Positions 15,803 to 25,582 of a stretch of 62,810 nt of DNA are shown piece after piece (the first letter of the stretch is position 1; each line of letters opens with the position of its first letter). The stretch comes from Flavobacteriales bacterium. Lineage in GTDB: Bacteria > Bacteroidota > Bacteroidia > Flavobacteriales > UBA1820. The stretch lies in the NCBI GenBank assembly GCA_017620815.1, contig JAGAUI010000039.1, forward strand, positions 1 to 62,810, read 5' to 3'. A program made the position numbers and the translations under genes. The notes below the pieces were generated by a model. The model made no database searches. It was given only the letters and a program-made list of their open reading frames with translations, and had not been told where the DNA came from.

Positions 15803-15831
15803 AAGAGCCTGCATTTTAAGCAGGCTCTTTT
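15803..15831 (+). terminator. Terminator of yajC
   Basis: 10-bp stem AAGAGCCTGC/GCAGGCTCTT (15803-15812/15820-15829) and a T4 tract. It ends 10-16 bases before mazG starts. Confidence 0.85.
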
Positions 15832-15840
15832 GGGATATAT

Positions 15841-16626
15841 ATGTATATGGAGGAGAAAAAGAAAGCACAGGAGGCATTTTCTAGACTGTATGATATAGTA
15901 GAGGAATTGCGGGAGAAGTGTCCGTGGGATAGAAAACAGACATTTGATACTTTGCGTACCAATACCATAGAAGAGGTATATGAACTAGCCGATGCTATCA
16001 TAGATAAAAATATGGAAGAGATACGCAAGGAATGTGGTGATGTAATGCTACATGTCATATTCTATGCTATCATGGGACGTGAATGTGGAGCTTTTACTAT
16101 GAGCGAGATACTCAACGGGGAGTGTGAAAAGCTCATACGTCGCCATCCCCATGTCTATGGAGATGTGTGTGCTGAAGATAGCGAGACCGTAAAACAGAAT
16201 TGGGAAAAAATAAAACTCACCGAGGGACGTAAGTCTGTCTTATCTGGTGTGCCTCGTAGTCTTCCTGCTATGATTAAAGCCCAACGTATAAAGGAAAAAG
16301 CACAGGGTGTAGGATTTGATTGGGAGAATGCCAGTGGAGTGTGGGATAAAGTGTGTGAAGAGATGGAAGAACTGCATGATGAGGTGGAGCGTGGAGATAA
16401 GGAGGCTATGAAAAAGGAACTTGGAGATGTGTTCTTCTCTCTTATCAACTATGCTGAACATTTAGGCATCAATGCCGAAGATGCTCTGGAGACTACCAAT
16501 AAAAAATTTATCTCACGTTTTATGACTATGGAGCGTCTTATAGAAAGTGCGGGAGGTAACATATCACAGATGAGTGTTGATGATATGGAGGTATTCTGGC
16601 AAGAAGCCAAAAAATATGACAAATAA
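15841..16626 (+). CDS. mazG: Nucleoside triphosphate pyrophosphohydrolase MazG
   Basis: 261 residues, the two-domain length of E. coli MazG. The first MazG domain has REKCPWDRKQTFDTLRTN and EEVYELADAI (Mg-binding acidic helices EE..E and E..D), the second has EEMEELHDEV and KKELGDVFFSLINYA. It hydrolyses non-canonical or damaged NTPs to NMP and PPi. ATG 15841 or 15847 could be the start. It lies right after the yajC terminator and converges on the CWC gene. Confidence 0.95.
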   Translation: MYMEEKKKAQEAFSRLYDIVEELREKCPWDRKQTFDTLRTNTIEEVYELADAIIDKNMEEIRKECGDVMLHVIFYAIMGRECGAFTMSEILNGECEKLIRRHPHVYGDVCAEDSETVKQNWEKIKLTEGRKSVLSGVPRSLPAMIKAQRIKEKAQGVGFDWENASGVWDKVCEEMEELHDEVERGDKEAMKKELGDVFFSLINYAEHLGINAEDALETTNKKFISRFMTMERLIESAGGNISQMSVDDMEVFWQEAKKYDK

Positions 16627-16636
16627 TACTGGTGAA

Positions 16637-16683
16637 AACTCCATAAAAAACGGCAGCCGTAGGCTGCCGTTTTTTATGGAGTT
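16637..16683. terminator. Bidirectional terminator
   Basis: Perfect 22-bp inverted repeat (16637-16658 and 16662-16683) with loop GTA; A6 and T6 lie within the arms. Shared by mazG and the convergent small Cys-rich gene; the right arm nearly touches the latter's stop codon. Confidence 0.93.
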
Positions 16684-16685
16684 GA

Positions 16686-16889
16686 TTATTTTTTCTTTTC
16701 CAGAGGTAATTTAAGTCTAGCACGACGGTTGAGTTCTTCTAGACATTCTTTACATAGACAACCTGTATATTCTCCCGATATATAGGCTATCACGTCTGGA
16801 TGGATTTCTGTGGACATACACCAGCAGTTTTCTATGTCTTCGTGTAGGCAAGTAAATGTCTTGCCACATCTTGGGCAGGTTTTTTCCAT
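16686..16889 (-). CDS. Small cysteine-rich CWC protein
   Basis: 67 residues with Cys pairs CPRCGK, CWC and CLCKEC, which fit the Cys_rich_CWC family, a probable zinc-binding cytoplasmic protein of unknown role. No signal peptide. It lies 13 bases after rluB on the same strand and is probably co-transcribed with it. Confidence 0.85.
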   Translation of the reverse strand: MEKTCPRCGKTFTCLHEDIENCWCMSTEIHPDVIAYISGEYTGCLCKECLEELNRRARLKLPLEKKK

Positions 16890-16902
16890 TTTTTATATAG
16901 TT

Positions 16903-18048
16903 TTATTCTAGTCCAAATGATGAATCGTCGTATTCTGCTGTTGCTTTTCCGTTTGAAAGCATTTTGAGCATATTTATCTCGCTTTGAGTAAGGAAACGCC
17001 ACATGCCTCTACTTAAATTCTTTTTGGTAAGAGGGCCTAGTTGTACGCGGTCTAGTTTTACTACTTGGTATCCTAGATGTTCAAATATACGACGTACTAT
17101 ACGGTTACGGCCTGAATGTAGTTCTACACCCAATTCGTTATGGCGAGCATCTGGCAGGTATGATATGTTGTCCACCTGTATGATGCCGTCTTCTAGCTCT
17201 ATACCTGCACGTATGTTACCCATGTCTTGGGCGGTGAGGTTGCGGTCAAGTGTTACCTGATATGTTTTTTTGATGTTGCTAGAAGGGTGCATTATGCCTT
17301 TGGCCATTTCACCATCGTTGGTAAATAGTAGAAGTCCCATGGTAGAACGGTCTAGACGTCCCACAGGATATATCCTCTCGCGTGTAGCATTTTTTATAAG
17401 GTCCATTACCGTACGACGTTTTTCGGGGTCATCGGTAGTGGTGATATAGTTTTTGGGTTTGTTAAGCAGTACATATACTTTCTTTTCTGCTTTGAGCTCT
17501 ACTCCGTCAAAACATACGCGGTCTGTAGCTTGTACTTTATATCCCATTTCGGTAACCACGGCTCCGTTTACCATCACATTCCCGCTGCGAATGTACATGT
17601 CGGCATCACGACGTGAGCATACACCAGCATGAGCTATGAATTTGTTAAGACGCATACCTCCTTCATCTTTACCACGGCGAGAAGAAAGGGCGCTGGTGGC
17701 ACGTGTGGATGGACGAGGAGATTTGGGTGTGGAATGAGAAAGGCGTTCTTTGGAAAGGACAGCAGCCGAACGTACGCGGTCTTCGCGGCGTTTTTCTGGG
17801 TTGTCGTGGCGATTATCTGCACGAGCGGTGCGAGCACGTTCTGCCTCGCGTGCCATTTCTGCTCGTTTTTCTGGGGAGATATATACGCTTTTGCGGTTGC
17901 CGGTCTTTATGTTTTCTATTCCGCTTGTTCCTCTAGGGATACGATTGCGTTTATTTTCAAGTGTGTTTCTTTCTCGGCGAGAAGGGTTCTCGCCTCTAGG
18001 ACGAGATGATGATGTAGAAGATGTGTTACGACCTTTGCGTTGTATCAT
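16903..18048 (-). CDS. rluB: 23S rRNA pseudouridine synthase (RluB/RsuA family)
   Basis: 381 residues. A long, basic, Arg/Ser-rich N-terminal extension (about 1-125) precedes an S4 RNA-binding domain (MRLNKFIAHAGVCSRRDAD at about 131-149) and the RsuA-type catalytic domain with the active-site Asp in YPVGRLDRSTMGLL. RluB modifies U2605 of 23S rRNA. The family is certain; RluB versus RluE/F-like specificity is inferred. Such disordered basic extensions are common in Bacteroidetes members. Confidence 0.92.
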   Translation of the reverse strand: MIQRKGRNTSSTSSSRPRGENPSRRERNTLENKRNRIPRGTSGIENIKTGNRKSVYISPEKRAEMAREAERARTARADNRHDNPEKRREDRVRSAAVLSKERLSHSTPKSPRPSTRATSALSSRRGKDEGGMRLNKFIAHAGVCSRRDADMYIRSGNVMVNGAVVTEMGYKVQATDRVCFDGVELKAEKKVYVLLNKPKNYITTTDDPEKRRTVMDLIKNATRERIYPVGRLDRSTMGLLLFTNDGEMAKGIMHPSSNIKKTYQVTLDRNLTAQDMGNIRAGIELEDGIIQVDNISYLPDARHNELGVELHSGRNRIVRRIFEHLGYQVVKLDRVQLGPLTKKNLSRGMWRFLTQSEINMLKMLSNGKATAEYDDSSFGLE

Positions 18049-18130
18049 ATAAATGTTTTTTAAGTTGCTGTCATCCAGACAGTAATATCTATGTGGGACT
18101 ATGAGATTATATGCCCCATTATCAATGCTG

Positions 18131-18138
18131 CAAAGATA
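18131..18138 (-). promoter_or_regulatory. -7 box for rluB
   Basis: TATCTTTG on the minus strand, 83 bases before the rluB start. The leader between contains a small hairpin CTGTC/GACAG. Confidence 0.5.
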
Positions 18139-18225
18139 GGCTTTTCATTTGGGATTTTATCTATATGATAGAGATGTATGTATAAATTTTTTTTCACCAG
18201 ATGAGATGTTTCATGTATTTTTCAC

Positions 18226-18233
18226 TACATTTG
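18226..18233 (+). promoter_or_regulatory. -7 box for the AddB-like gene
   Basis: TACATTTG, 20 bases before ATG 18254, giving a short 5' untranslated region of about 14 bases. Confidence 0.55.
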
Positions 18234-18253
18234 ATACATAATACACAAACGAT

Positions 18254-21076
18254 ATGCACACTTTCATTTCCCATTTATGTGATAGCATAATGGCTATAAA
18301 ACGACCTCTGCATGAGGTAAATATAGTAGTCCCAGCACGGCGTGCAGCACTTTTTATAAAAAAAGAACTGGCAACTAGATATTCGGTTCCTTTTATAGCC
18401 CCACATATATGTACTATAGAGGATTTGGCACAGGATATATCCCATCTTACGCGTGCTACGATGACTACCTTGCTATTTGAGTTTTATGCTACTTATAGGC
18501 AGTACACTGGTGGTGATAAATGTGATACGTTTGATGTGTTTATAAGATGGGCTCCTACCCTGCTTTCAGACTATAACGAGATAGACCGTTATATGCTATC
18601 TCCCGATGCTGTATTTGCTACTTTAAAAGATGTAGAACGTATAGAAGGTTGGAATCTGGAAATGCCACTTTCGCCGCTTATGCAGACGCATAAAGAGTTC
18701 TGGCAGATGGGTGAGGAACTTTATCACGCTTTCAAGGAAAGACTCCTATCTCAAGGCATAGGGTATTCGGGAATGATATTCCGCCGTGCAGCCGAAAACG
18801 CCGCACGAAGTGCGGCGTTTATAAACGATGACAAGTCTTGGATATTTGCAGGGCTTAATGCTATGAGCCGTTCTGAAGAGAGTATTATCTCCTGTTATGT
18901 AAAAGAAAAAAATGCTCGCCTTCTCTACCAATGCGATGACTACTATATGAACGAATGTCATAGTGCGGGATTGTTTTTAAGACGACTTAAAAATAACGCT
19001 GTACTAGGACGTGATTTCATGTGGCAGATGAGTGAGATGTGTGAAAGAAAAAATCTTGAAATAATATCGGTTACTCGTACGGTATCACAGAGCAGAGCTG
19101 TAGCGAGTGTGATAGAAAATCTCATAGACAGGAAAGAAGGACTGGAGGATACAGCAGTGGTATTGGCCGATGAGAAACAACTAGTGCCTATGCTTTCCTC
19201 ATTGCCCTCTAGTGTAGATTCGGTAAATGTAACTATGGGATATCCTCTCTCTATGTTGCCAGCGGCAGGTTGGGCAGAATCTATGATGGATATGTACACT
19301 ACTGCGGTAAGACTTCGTCTTAAGGGTTATTACCACAAGGACATTTCACGCTTGTTGTCTCATAGTCTGGTGGCAAAATGGCTCAAAAAAGACGGTAGAG
19401 ATTATTCCTCCATAGTGCAATCATACATCATAGAGGCCAATGCGGTGGATTTTACATTGGATGGGTTCTATAATTGGTACTCTTCCAAATATAAAAAATC
19501 CCCCATCCCAGAACCTATTATCCTGCGTATGAATCTCCTGATGGAGAAAATAGAGCCAATCCCACAGTTGTGCTGCAAAAGAATGATAGATATACTATCG
19601 TCTATGAGAAACATAAGTGAGCTTTATGATGATATGAGTATGGAATACATATATCATACTCACGAGATATTTTCTATGCTTTCTGGTTATATGGAGCGTT
19701 ATAATTATGTAGAAAATGTTTCCACATTGCGAATGCTGTATCATCAGTTGGGAGGGGGACATACGGTGGATTTTTATGGAGAACCATTGAAAGGATTGCA
19801 GGTGATGGGTCTGCTGGAAACGCGATTGCTTAACTTTAAGAACGTCATCATAAGCGGAGTGAACGAAGGTGTACTCCCAGCTACCCGTGGGGACAATTCC
19901 TTTATTCCTCACGATGTGAAACGATATTACGGACTGCCTACCAATAGTGAAAAAGATGCTATCTATTCATATCATTTCTTCCGCCTATTGCAGGGAGCAG
20001 AAAATATCACACTTATCTATGATGCCGATGAAAGTACGATGGGTGTCATGGAGCCTTCTAGATATGTGCAGCAGTTAAAACATGATATGGCTTCTATGTG
20101 GGATATAAAAGAGGTGGTGATGAATTCTACGGCTGGTAAGCTGCCAGAAAGAAATGTGAGAAAAGATAAGACTTCCTATGCGGTGAGTCGTACTAGGACT
20201 ATACTGGAAAGGGGGCTATCGGCATCGGCTATATGCAGTTATATGTCGTGTCCTATGGATTTCTATTATCGTCGTGTGCTGGAGATGGGAGATGTGGAAA
20301 CGGTAGATGAGTCTGCGGCAGCCAATACGATGGGCTCTATAGTACATCGCGTACTCCAATCTTTATATACTCCTTTTATATCGTGCTATATAGATGCAGA
20401 AAGTATAGAAAAAATGAAACTATGGGCAGAAAAGGAAATAAAAAATGCTTTTGATGAGCTGCTGGTGGGGCGTACATATAGCACGGGAAGTAATTATCTA
20501 GCATACCAAGCAGTAAGACGTCTGGTTTATAATTATCTTGACGTTCAAAAGAAAGAAATAGAAGATGGAGCAAAGGTCTATGTCGTGGCTCTGGAAGAAA
20601 AACTGGAGACCACATTGGATGTAGATGGAGTAAAGGTGAGACTCTATGGTATAGCCGACCGTATAGATATGTATGATGGAGTATTGAGGGTTATAGACTA
20701 TAAGACAGGTAGAGTAGAAAAAAAGGATATGAATATGGATGATATGGAACTGTTGAGGTCTTCATATATAGATGAAGGTGGCGTAGAGCATCTTTTCTCT
20801 CAAGGCAAATCCATGCAGCTACTTTTCTATGCTTATATCTACATGCAAATGATGAAAGAAAAAGGTGAGAATATAGATAGTGTAAGGGTGGGCATAGAGT
20901 CATTGCGTAAACCGGGTGAAGGTACTATGATGCTCACTCTAGATGGCAGAGAGGATATATCTCTAGATGATATGGAAAAATATGAAGAACGTATCAAGGG
21001 TGTGATACGGGAGATGATGGATAAAGATGTGCCTTACCTAGAACTGGGGACTATTTATTATGATATTTTATCTTAG
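18254..21076 (+). CDS. AddB-like PD-(D/E)XK exonuclease/helicase-like protein
   Basis: 940 residues. The N-terminal half resembles the inactivated helicase of AddB proteins (VNIVVPARRAALFIKKEL at about 23-40; later VIISGVNEGVLPA). The C-terminal part has the AddB-type entry motif SAICSYMSCPMDFYYRR (about 659-675) and a nuclease core with VIDYKTG at 813-819 (D815, K817). With AddA it would process DNA double-strand breaks; no addA gene is in the window. A perfect 11-bp palindrome lies inside the gene at 18796-18820. The 3' end overlaps the convergent methyltransferase gene by 26 bases. Confidence 0.85.
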   Translation: MHTFISHLCDSIMAIKRPLHEVNIVVPARRAALFIKKELATRYSVPFIAPHICTIEDLAQDISHLTRATMTTLLFEFYATYRQYTGGDKCDTFDVFIRWAPTLLSDYNEIDRYMLSPDAVFATLKDVERIEGWNLEMPLSPLMQTHKEFWQMGEELYHAFKERLLSQGIGYSGMIFRRAAENAARSAAFINDDKSWIFAGLNAMSRSEESIISCYVKEKNARLLYQCDDYYMNECHSAGLFLRRLKNNAVLGRDFMWQMSEMCERKNLEIISVTRTVSQSRAVASVIENLIDRKEGLEDTAVVLADEKQLVPMLSSLPSSVDSVNVTMGYPLSMLPAAGWAESMMDMYTTAVRLRLKGYYHKDISRLLSHSLVAKWLKKDGRDYSSIVQSYIIEANAVDFTLDGFYNWYSSKYKKSPIPEPIILRMNLLMEKIEPIPQLCCKRMIDILSSMRNISELYDDMSMEYIYHTHEIFSMLSGYMERYNYVENVSTLRMLYHQLGGGHTVDFYGEPLKGLQVMGLLETRLLNFKNVIISGVNEGVLPATRGDNSFIPHDVKRYYGLPTNSEKDAIYSYHFFRLLQGAENITLIYDADESTMGVMEPSRYVQQLKHDMASMWDIKEVVMNSTAGKLPERNVRKDKTSYAVSRTRTILERGLSASAICSYMSCPMDFYYRRVLEMGDVETVDESAAANTMGSIVHRVLQSLYTPFISCYIDAESIEKMKLWAEKEIKNAFDELLVGRTYSTGSNYLAYQAVRRLVYNYLDVQKKEIEDGAKVYVVALEEKLETTLDVDGVKVRLYGIADRIDMYDGVLRVIDYKTGRVEKKDMNMDDMELLRSSYIDEGGVEHLFSQGKSMQLLFYAYIYMQMMKEKGENIDSVRVGIESLRKPGEGTMMLTLDGREDISLDDMEKYEERIKGVIREMMDKDVPYLELGTIYYDILS

Positions 21077-21590
21077 CATACAGGTCCCATAGTACTACAC
21101 CTGCACATACGGCTATATTAAGCGAATGTTTGGTGCCTTCTTGTGGGACTTCTAGAACCATATCACACATATCTACCACTTCCTGTTCTACTCCAAATAC
21201 TTCGTTACCAAAGACCAATGCGTATTCTGTGTCCTTGGCAGGGGAGAATGTTTCTAAAGATATGCTGTCTTTTACTTGTTCTACTGCTATGATTTTGACA
21301 CCTTCTTTTTTAAGGCTGTCTATAGCGTGGGCAGTGGTAGGGTAGTGTTCCCATAAGACAGATTCTGTAGCACCTAATGCCGTACGATTGATGTCCTTAT
21401 GTGGCGGAGTGGCTGTAATTCCACACAGTAGTAATTTCTTTATAGCAAAAGCATCACATGTACGGAATACCGAACCTATGTTATTAAGACTGCGGACATT
21501 GTCTAGGATTACATAGATAGGGGTTTTAGGAGCTTTTTTAAAGTCTTCTACCGTAAGACGGGAGAGTTCTTGGCTGGTGAGTTTTTGCAT
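21051..21590 (-). CDS. TrmH/SpoU family RNA methyltransferase
   Basis: 179 residues. SPOUT motifs are clear: LDNVRSLNNIGSVFRTCDAF (about 29-48), LVFGNEVFGVEQEVVD (motif 2) and VPQEGTKHSLNIAVCAGVVLWD (motif 3). It would 2'-O-methylate rRNA or tRNA with S-adenosylmethionine; the target cannot be told. It is a compact form without an extra RNA-binding domain. Its 3' end overlaps the AddB-like gene and no terminator is visible. Confidence 0.92.
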   Translation of the reverse strand: MQKLTSQELSRLTVEDFKKAPKTPIYVILDNVRSLNNIGSVFRTCDAFAIKKLLLCGITATPPHKDINRTALGATESVLWEHYPTTAHAIDSLKKEGVKIIAVEQVKDSISLETFSPAKDTEYALVFGNEVFGVEQEVVDMCDMVLEVPQEGTKHSLNIAVCAGVVLWDLYAKIKYHNK

Positions 21591-21615
21591 AGAAATGATA
21601 AATTTTAATTTTTTG

Positions 21616-21623
21616 CAAAAATA
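21616..21623 (-). promoter_or_regulatory. -7 box for the SpoU methylase gene
   Basis: TATTTTTG on the minus strand, 26 bases before the start codon. Confidence 0.5.
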
Positions 21624-21685
21624 GTGATAAGAAATGATGAAATTGGCTTAAATTAGCAAATTGTAACAAACATAAAATGTAGAAC

Positions 21686-22363
21686 ATGAAAAAACTTATT
21701 ATTTTGTCGTTTTATGCATTTATTACTGTCCTATCGGTAAATGCTCAACCTTATCCATATATGGACGTTAGTGGCTATGCGTCTATAAAAGTAACTCCAG
21801 ACATAATAAATGTATCTGTTAGTTTTGGAGAGAATAAGGAATTCTTTGGGAAACAGAATATAGAAGACCTGGAACAGAAAGTCATCAAAGTATTGAAGGA
21901 GAACGGTCTTGATATAAAGAAAGATGTTTCTGTACAAGAAAGTTCGTCACAAGGCGAAGGAGGACGTGTATATATCCGAAAAACTATAAGTTTTACGTTG
22001 GATAATTATAAAAAATACTATGACATAGTTCGTGAACTGGATTTCAAAGGAATACAAAGCGTTCGTATAAATTCTACAAAATACTCCAAAGAAGATGAAG
22101 TGAAACTAGCACTGCTGCCCGAAGCTATGAAAAACGCTCGAGCTATGGCCGAAGCTATACTTAAAGATAGCGAAGCCGAAGTAGGGAAACTACTATATGT
22201 CAATGCCCAGAATGTGCGTATGTCATATGCTCAAAATAAGGCTGTTATAGTGGGGTATGGGACTAGAAAAGATGCAAAAGAATATGTTGATAAACCAGTA
22301 GATATAACATTGAGTGTAGATATGTCGGTGTGTTTTTCTATTTCATATCCCAAGTCTGAATAA
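21686..22363 (+). CDS. SIMPL-domain (DUF541) exported protein
   Basis: 225 residues: signal peptide (1-20, cut near VNAQ) and a SIMPL/DUF541 domain, recognised from VSGYASIKVTPDIINVSVSF at the start and the later AMAEAILKDSEAEVGKLLYV. The family is periplasmic and poorly characterised. It lies just before the TolC-HlyD pair on the same strand (38-base gap) and may be co-transcribed. Confidence 0.85.
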   Translation: MKKLIILSFYAFITVLSVNAQPYPYMDVSGYASIKVTPDIINVSVSFGENKEFFGKQNIEDLEQKVIKVLKENGLDIKKDVSVQESSSQGEGGRVYIRKTISFTLDNYKKYYDIVRELDFKGIQSVRINSTKYSKEDEVKLALLPEAMKNARAMAEAILKDSEAEVGKLLYVNAQNVRMSYAQNKAVIVGYGTRKDAKEYVDKPVDITLSVDMSVCFSISYPKSE

Positions 22364-22401
22364 TGTTTTTGTGAAAAGATAATAAACATATCATTGTAAA
22401 A

Positions 22402-23763
22402 GTGTCATATAAAAATATATTTGTACCGATATTTATACTGTGTGTGAGTGGATTGGCTGCTCAGACAACTCCCGAGAAACTCCCCGTCCCCGCTACGCTG
22501 GAGGAGTGTGTGGACTATGCGGTGAGAAATAATATATCGGTAGCTCGTGCCATAATAAGCGAATCCTCCTCAAAACTTGATTACAGGGACGCATGGGGTG
22601 CATTCCTGCCTACGGTGAGTGCATCGGGAGGGTACAACCATAACCAAGGCTTCAGTTTTGACTCCAATACCAACCAACGCACCACTTCTACACAGCAGTC
22701 TGTGAGTGTGAGTGCTGGTATGAACATAAACCTCTTTAATGGTTTTAAGGATTTAAACGCATACCGCCGTTCACAACTCTCTATGGCGGCTACCCGTTAC
22801 CAGAGTAAACAGCTGCTCAATGATATAACACTTAATGTGGTTTCGGCATATCTTTCTATACTTTCGGCCATAGAATATGAAAAAGTAACCCAAAACCAGT
22901 GTGAACTATCCCGTATGCAGGTAGAACGTATGAAAAGAATGATAGCAGTGGGTAAAAATGCACAAGGAGACCTCTATGAAGTGGAGGCTACATTGGCACG
23001 GGATGAACAGGCACGGGTAGATGCCAGTAACCAAAAGACACTATCATATATAGCTTTGCGACAGCTGCTAGCTATGGATATGGATGCTCCGCTGGAGGTG
23101 GTGGCAGAAGGTTATGAAAAATTGGCTCGCCCTACGGTGCTGGATTCAAACCCTATGGAAATATATATGAGTGCCGTAGAGGGACTGCCAGAAATAAACA
23201 AAGCTCGTAAAAATATAGAGATAGCCCATAAAAATATAGCTATAGCCAAAGGTCAGTTCTCTCCTAGTCTTAACGCTGGTTATGGTTGGTCAAATAGTTT
23301 TATACTAGACTATCACAACCCTGTAACGGGAGAACCTATAACCATAAAAGACCAGTGGAAGAACAACTCCCACCAGTATTTTCAGGTGAGTCTGTCTATC
23401 CCTATATTTAATAGACTATCCACGGTAAATAATTTGAGGAGGAGTCGCCTTAACCTTCAGGAAGCACAATATGCTCTCACCGAAGCTCAACAGTCTCTCC
23501 AGCAGAAGATAAGCCAAGCCTATGCCGATGCTAGTTCATCTCTGCAGAGTTTCCGTGCCGCCGAAAAAGCAGCCAAAGCCTCGCAGGAGGCATTGCGTTA
23601 TGCTACAGCAAAATTTGAACAGAGTAAGCTTTCGGCATATGAATATGAAACAGCCAAAAACCAACTTATGCGTAGTCAGACAGATGTACTCCGTACCAAA
23701 TACGACTATATCTTCAAGACGTTTTTACTGGATTATTATCGCTCACAGAATATAAGATTTTAA
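22402..23763 (+). CDS. TolC-family outer-membrane efflux protein
   Basis: 453 residues: signal peptide (cut near LAAQ, about 20), then two OEP repeats with long helices (LEECVDYAVRNNISVARA near 33; second half KNIEIAHKNIAIAKGQFSPSLNAGYGW near 270). It forms the outer-membrane duct of a tripartite exporter. The start codon is GTG; no in-frame ATG gives a better signal peptide. A partner HlyD gene follows after 21 bases, but no inner-membrane pump gene is nearby. Confidence 0.92.
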   Translation: MSYKNIFVPIFILCVSGLAAQTTPEKLPVPATLEECVDYAVRNNISVARAIISESSSKLDYRDAWGAFLPTVSASGGYNHNQGFSFDSNTNQRTTSTQQSVSVSAGMNINLFNGFKDLNAYRRSQLSMAATRYQSKQLLNDITLNVVSAYLSILSAIEYEKVTQNQCELSRMQVERMKRMIAVGKNAQGDLYEVEATLARDEQARVDASNQKTLSYIALRQLLAMDMDAPLEVVAEGYEKLARPTVLDSNPMEIYMSAVEGLPEINKARKNIEIAHKNIAIAKGQFSPSLNAGYGWSNSFILDYHNPVTGEPITIKDQWKNNSHQYFQVSLSIPIFNRLSTVNNLRRSRLNLQEAQYALTEAQQSLQQKISQAYADASSSLQSFRAAEKAAKASQEALRYATAKFEQSKLSAYEYETAKNQLMRSQTDVLRTKYDYIFKTFLLDYYRSQNIRF

Positions 23764-23784
23764 CAATATATAGTTACTTTTGCT

Positions 23785-25032
23785 ATGATGAAAGGAAAAT
23801 TAAATCTCAAATATGTAATCACAGCCGCAGTGGTGTTTGTGATAATTATACTGGCAGTTCTTAAAAGTAAGGGGTTCATAGCTGCAGACGATATGTCTAT
23901 GGAGGTGTCGATAGGAGAGGTGCAGAAGACGTCCATAGTACAGAGGGTAAATGCATCGGGTAAGATACAGCCCAAAACCGAAGTCAAAATAGCTCCAGAA
24001 GTATCGGGAGAGATAATAGAACTCACCGTCAAGGAAGGCGATGAGGTAAGACAAGGCTCGCTGCTGGTGCAGATAAAACCAGATATTTATCTATCATCGG
24101 TCAATCGTGCCAATGCTGCTGTAAAACAATCTGTGGCTTCGTTGGAACAGTCGGCGGCTAGACTTAAAGAGGCTCAAAATGAATACCAGCGTTCCAAATC
24201 TCTTTTTGAGAGTGGAACTATTTCGCGTAGTGATTGGGAGGCGACAGAAACATCATATAAAGTAGCTGTGCTTAACCATGAGGCAGCCGAATCCCAAGTA
24301 GAGAGTGCCAAAGCCTCTCTCACCGAAGCCGAAGATAACCTCACTCGTACACGTATCTATGCTCCGCTTACAGGAACCATATCTCGCCTTAATGTGGAAA
24401 AAGGTGAACGAGTGGTAGGAACAGCTACTATGGCTGGTACCGAAGTATTACGCGTGGCAGACCTCGATGTGATGGAGGTAGATGTTACAGTAAGTGAAAC
24501 AGATATAGTAAAACTAGCAGTAGGAAACCCTGTGGTGGTGGAAGTGGATGCATACTGGGGACGTAAATTTGCAGGGGTGGTAGAGGAGATAGCTTCTTCG
24601 TCTTCAGACGCTTCTGCATCGGTGGACCAAGTGACCAATTTTGCAGTGAAGATACTCCTGCTGGAGGACTCATATAAAGGATTGGTAGAAGAAAAGAAAT
24701 TGCGTCATACTCCATTTAAGCCGGGTATGACAGCATCGGTAGAGATAGAGACTTCTCGTAAGGATAACGTGCTTTCTGTTCCAGTAAAATGTGTTACTAC
24801 ACGTTCTGTAAAAGACTCTACTGATGTGTCTGATATACGTCAAGTAGTATATGTCTTCCAGAAGGGTAAGGCGGTAGAAAGAGTGGTAGAGACAGGAATA
24901 CAGGATGATGAAAATATAGAAATACTATCGGGACTTTCTGAAAATGAGCAGGTAATAACAGGCCCATATACAGCTATTTCCAAAACTCTATCTGATGGAG
25001 TGCAAGTAAAATCTAGCAAAGAGGGAAAATAA
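23785..25032 (+). CDS. HlyD-family periplasmic adaptor
   Basis: 415 residues: one N-terminal membrane anchor (about 10-27), the biotinyl-lipoyl half motifs (VSGEIIELTVKEGDEVRQG and APLTGTISRLNVEKGERV), a central coiled coil (about 105-190, rich in Glu/Ala/Ser) and a beta-barrel C-terminus. It links an inner-membrane pump (MacB-type ABC or RND) to TolC. The pump is missing from the neighbourhood: aroK starts 4 bases after this gene. Confidence 0.92.
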   Translation: MMKGKLNLKYVITAAVVFVIIILAVLKSKGFIAADDMSMEVSIGEVQKTSIVQRVNASGKIQPKTEVKIAPEVSGEIIELTVKEGDEVRQGSLLVQIKPDIYLSSVNRANAAVKQSVASLEQSAARLKEAQNEYQRSKSLFESGTISRSDWEATETSYKVAVLNHEAAESQVESAKASLTEAEDNLTRTRIYAPLTGTISRLNVEKGERVVGTATMAGTEVLRVADLDVMEVDVTVSETDIVKLAVGNPVVVEVDAYWGRKFAGVVEEIASSSSDASASVDQVTNFAVKILLLEDSYKGLVEEKKLRHTPFKPGMTASVEIETSRKDNVLSVPVKCVTTRSVKDSTDVSDIRQVVYVFQKGKAVERVVETGIQDDENIEILSGLSENEQVITGPYTAISKTLSDGVQVKSSKEGK

Positions 25033-25036
25033 AACG

Positions 25037-25573
25037 ATGAAGATAGCTCTGGTGGGGTATATGGCTAGTGGCAAGAGTGCTATGGGACGTTCTGTAAGCA
25101 GAACGTTGGGCATAAGACATATAGACCTAGATAGCTATATAGAGGAAAGAGAAGGTCGCTCTATCCCAGAGATATTTGCTAGTGGAGGGGAGAAAACTTT
25201 CCGTGAGATAGAGAGCAGGTCTTTGAGCGAAGTGTTAGAAGGAGAGGAAGATGTGATACTATCGTTTGGAGGAGGAACACCCACATGGAGGGATAATATG
25301 GATTATATAACACAGAGGTGTGAGACGATATATCTGAGTGCATCGGTCATGACACTGGTAGATAGACTCTCTCGTAGTCGCAATCCACGTCCGCTTGTGA
25401 TGGGCAAGAGTCGTGAAGAACTTATAGACTATGTGAGAGAAAACATAGAAAAAAGAGAACCATACTATAAAAAAGCTCATTACACTGTAAGTGTGGATAC
25501 TCTGTCCATAGAAGATAGTGCCAGCCGCGTGCTAGAACTTATAAATGAAAAAATATTAACAGTAAATAAATAA
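25037..25573 (+). CDS. aroK: Shikimate kinase
   Basis: 178 residues. Phosphorylates shikimate on the chorismate pathway. Walker A is GYMASGKSAMG (residues 7-17), DLDSYIE (shikimate-binding Asp) follows near 31, and FGGGTP (near 77) and RNPRPL (near 115, lid arginines) are family hallmarks. It is packed between the efflux adaptor and fabG without gaps that would hold promoters, so it is probably read from the upstream transcript. Confidence 0.95.
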   Translation: MKIALVGYMASGKSAMGRSVSRTLGIRHIDLDSYIEEREGRSIPEIFASGGEKTFREIESRSLSEVLEGEEDVILSFGGGTPTWRDNMDYITQRCETIYLSASVMTLVDRLSRSRNPRPLVMGKSREELIDYVRENIEKREPYYKKAHYTVSVDTLSIEDSASRVLELINEKILTVNK

Positions 25574-25582
25574 TATATAAAA

